DNA of 64,000 nucleotides from Lentisphaerota bacterium (GTDB taxonomy: Bacteria > Verrucomicrobiota > Lentisphaeria > Victivallales > Victivallaceae): assembly GCA_017134815.1 (NCBI GenBank), contig CP071032.1:1732001-1796000 (forward strand). Reading direction: 5' to 3'. The notes beneath the pieces are model-generated. The model had not been told where the DNA came from. It saw nothing but the letters and a program-made list of their open reading frames with translations, and did no database searches. Below, one piece after another: positions 62,892 through 64,000 of this stretch (position 1 is the stretch's first letter; the number at the start of each line of letters is the position of its first letter). A program made the translations under genes and the position numbers.

Positions 62892-63914
62892 TTAGTTGTC
62901 CTCCTCATCTTCGGTCCGGATGTGCTCGCCCTCTGCCTCGATGGCGGCGATGAGGTTCTCACTGAATGACATACCCAGTTCCAAACCGAGACTTTCGATT
63001 TTTTCTTTGATTTCATCGAGGGATTTCTTACCAAAATTGCGGTATTTGAGCATTCTGCTTTCAGTTTTTGTACAAAGCTCACCGATCAATTTGATATTAG
63101 CATTATTCAGACAGTTCATAGCGCGAACTGAAAGATCGAGCACTTCGACATCCTGAGACAGGATCTTGAAATGCTTAAGTTCTTCGTCGGTCATCTGAGC
63201 GAGGACATCTTCTTCGTCAGCCTGTCCGCCAAGGAACGGCCTCAGGTGCTCTTTAAGGATTGTAGCAGCTTTTTCCAGCGCCTCTTCAGGTGCAATTCTG
63301 CCGTCAGTCCAGATTTCAAGCTCAAGGCTGTCCATTTCAGTTTCTTCACCAACACGGGCCTGGCCGACGTTGTAGTTGACACGGGTAACCGGACTGAAAA
63401 GACAGTCAACCGGAATTGTACCGACAGCAACCTGAATCTTATTCTTTTCAGCAGGGACATAGCCTCTGCCGCTGATAACATCAATTTCAGCTCTGAATGG
63501 AACGTCCTTATCCAGTGTGCAGATAACCTGCTCCGGATTCAATACTTCAACTGTACCGTCAGTAACAATATCAGCAGCAGTAACCTGACCGGCTTTATCC
63601 CGGCAGATTTCCAGAGTTTTCTTGAAGTCGCTGTTCAGACTTAAACGGACTTCCTTTAGGTTCAGCACGATCTCAGTAACATCTTCAACCACATTCGGCA
63701 AAGATGAAAACTCATGAAAGGCACCGTCAATGCGTACAGCACAAATTGCAGCCCCTTCCAAAGAGGACAAAAGTACCCGACGCATTGAGTTGCCGAGGGT
63801 GTGCCCGTATCCGCTCATGAACGGCGCGACAATAAATTTCGCGTAACGGTCAGTAGCAGTAGCCTCTTCGACTTGAATCGATTGTGGCATCGGGAAACCA
63901 GATGCAGCAGTCAT
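62892..63914 (-). CDS. rpoA: DNA-directed RNA polymerase subunit alpha
   Basis: 340 residues. The N-terminal domain has FMSGYGHTLGNSMRRVLLSS and ICAVRIDGAFHEFSSLPNVV; the hinge follows, and the C-terminal domain has DLSVRAMNCLNNANIKLIGE, MLKYRNFGKKSLDEIKEKIE and LGLELGM. It is full length. GGAGG precedes ATG 63914. It ends 2 bp before rplQ. rpsK lies 58 bp upstream, with no rpsD gene between, although rpsD is often placed there. Confidence 0.98.
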   Translation of the reverse strand: MTAASGFPMPQSIQVEEATATDRYAKFIVAPFMSGYGHTLGNSMRRVLLSSLEGAAICAVRIDGAFHEFSSLPNVVEDVTEIVLNLKEVRLSLNSDFKKTLEICRDKAGQVTAADIVTDGTVEVLNPEQVICTLDKDVPFRAEIDVISGRGYVPAEKNKIQVAVGTIPVDCLFSPVTRVNYNVGQARVGEETEMDSLELEIWTDGRIAPEEALEKAATILKEHLRPFLGGQADEEDVLAQMTDEELKHFKILSQDVEVLDLSVRAMNCLNNANIKLIGELCTKTESRMLKYRNFGKKSLDEIKEKIESLGLELGMSFSENLIAAIEAEGEHIRTEDEEDN

Positions 63915-63972
63915 TTTTTTCCTCCAGCATTAGTTATTTGTTGAAAAACTCCCATCTCACAACAGCGGCAGC

Positions 63973-64000
63973 TTATACGCGACGACGTTTCGGCGGACGG
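63973..64000 (-). CDS. rpsK: 30S ribosomal protein S11, C-terminal end (partial)
   Basis: Only the last codons are visible: RPPKRRRV and TAA, the hallmark end of S11. The gene continues beyond the right edge. It precedes rpoA on the minus strand. Confidence 0.9.

Overview
The window reads as a chromosomal segment of a Gram-negative bacterium of moderate GC content. It has an outer-membrane lipid A gene (lpxA), an MlaFED-type lipid transporter and an ExbB/ExbD energiser. A type III glutamine synthetase, an LL-diaminopimelate aminotransferase-type enzyme, a TIGR04073-like exosortase-associated protein and a CD39-type apyrase are compatible with the PVC superphylum, perhaps Lentisphaerota/Victivallales. 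That placement is inference; no 16S rRNA gene is present.

Layout. 1-2.5 kb: mla-type transporter (minus strand). 2.8-3.05 kb: two identical tandem initiator tRNA-Met genes. 3.06-4.4 kb: three phage-like genes (cassette A, tail-like). 4.6-15 kb: metabolic and membrane genes, including an exported MBL/rhodanese protein, a phosphohexomutase, an SBF-like transporter, LOG and HD proteins, an FAH-family protein, a glycosyltransferase and a bacterial apyrase. 16.1-19.3 kb: an arsenic operon (arsR, ArsP-like permease, ArsE/F/G-like genes) with a doubled ArsR operator. 19.3-26 kb: an orphan OppF, a NimA-like protein, a TIGR04073-like protein, and a YtrA-type regulator with an ABC exporter. 26.2-28.6 kb: tRNA-Leu(CAA) and a divergent AraC/MFS pair. 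28.6-33.3 kb: a TPR-ExbB-ExbD-TonB-like-zinc ribbon operon. 33.3-37 kb: recA and gyrB. 37.1-39.5 kb: glnN with a sigma-54 type promoter. 41.5-45.06 kb: phage scaffold, capsid, connector and two tail-tube genes (cassette B). 45.1-48.7 kb: ispE, a GnnA-like oxidoreductase, pyrH and lpxA. 49-51.2 kb: a Cache-domain hybrid histidine kinase. 51.3-53.5 kb: rpmF-plsX-fabH. 53.9-55.65 kb: phage portal and head-tail stopper (cassette C). 55.8-64 kb: hslO, a NifU-like protein, dapL-like, a DUF1805 protein, pdxB, thiI, nfo, and rplQ-rpoA-rpsK.

The most unusual feature is that a tailed-phage structural gene set (portal, stopper, scaffold, major capsid protein, connector, two tail-tube paralogues and a possible frameshifting tail-chaperone pair) is split into three short, non-redundant, apparently intact cassettes. 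About 37 kb and 9 kb of ordinary chromosomal genes separate them. No integrase, terminase, tape measure, lysis or replication genes are visible. This suggests a dispersed, possibly domesticated particle system (gene-transfer-agent-like or other), or a prophage broken up by rearrangement. The sequence alone cannot decide between these.

The work is from reading the sequence only. Family assignments rest on recognised motifs, not on database searches.
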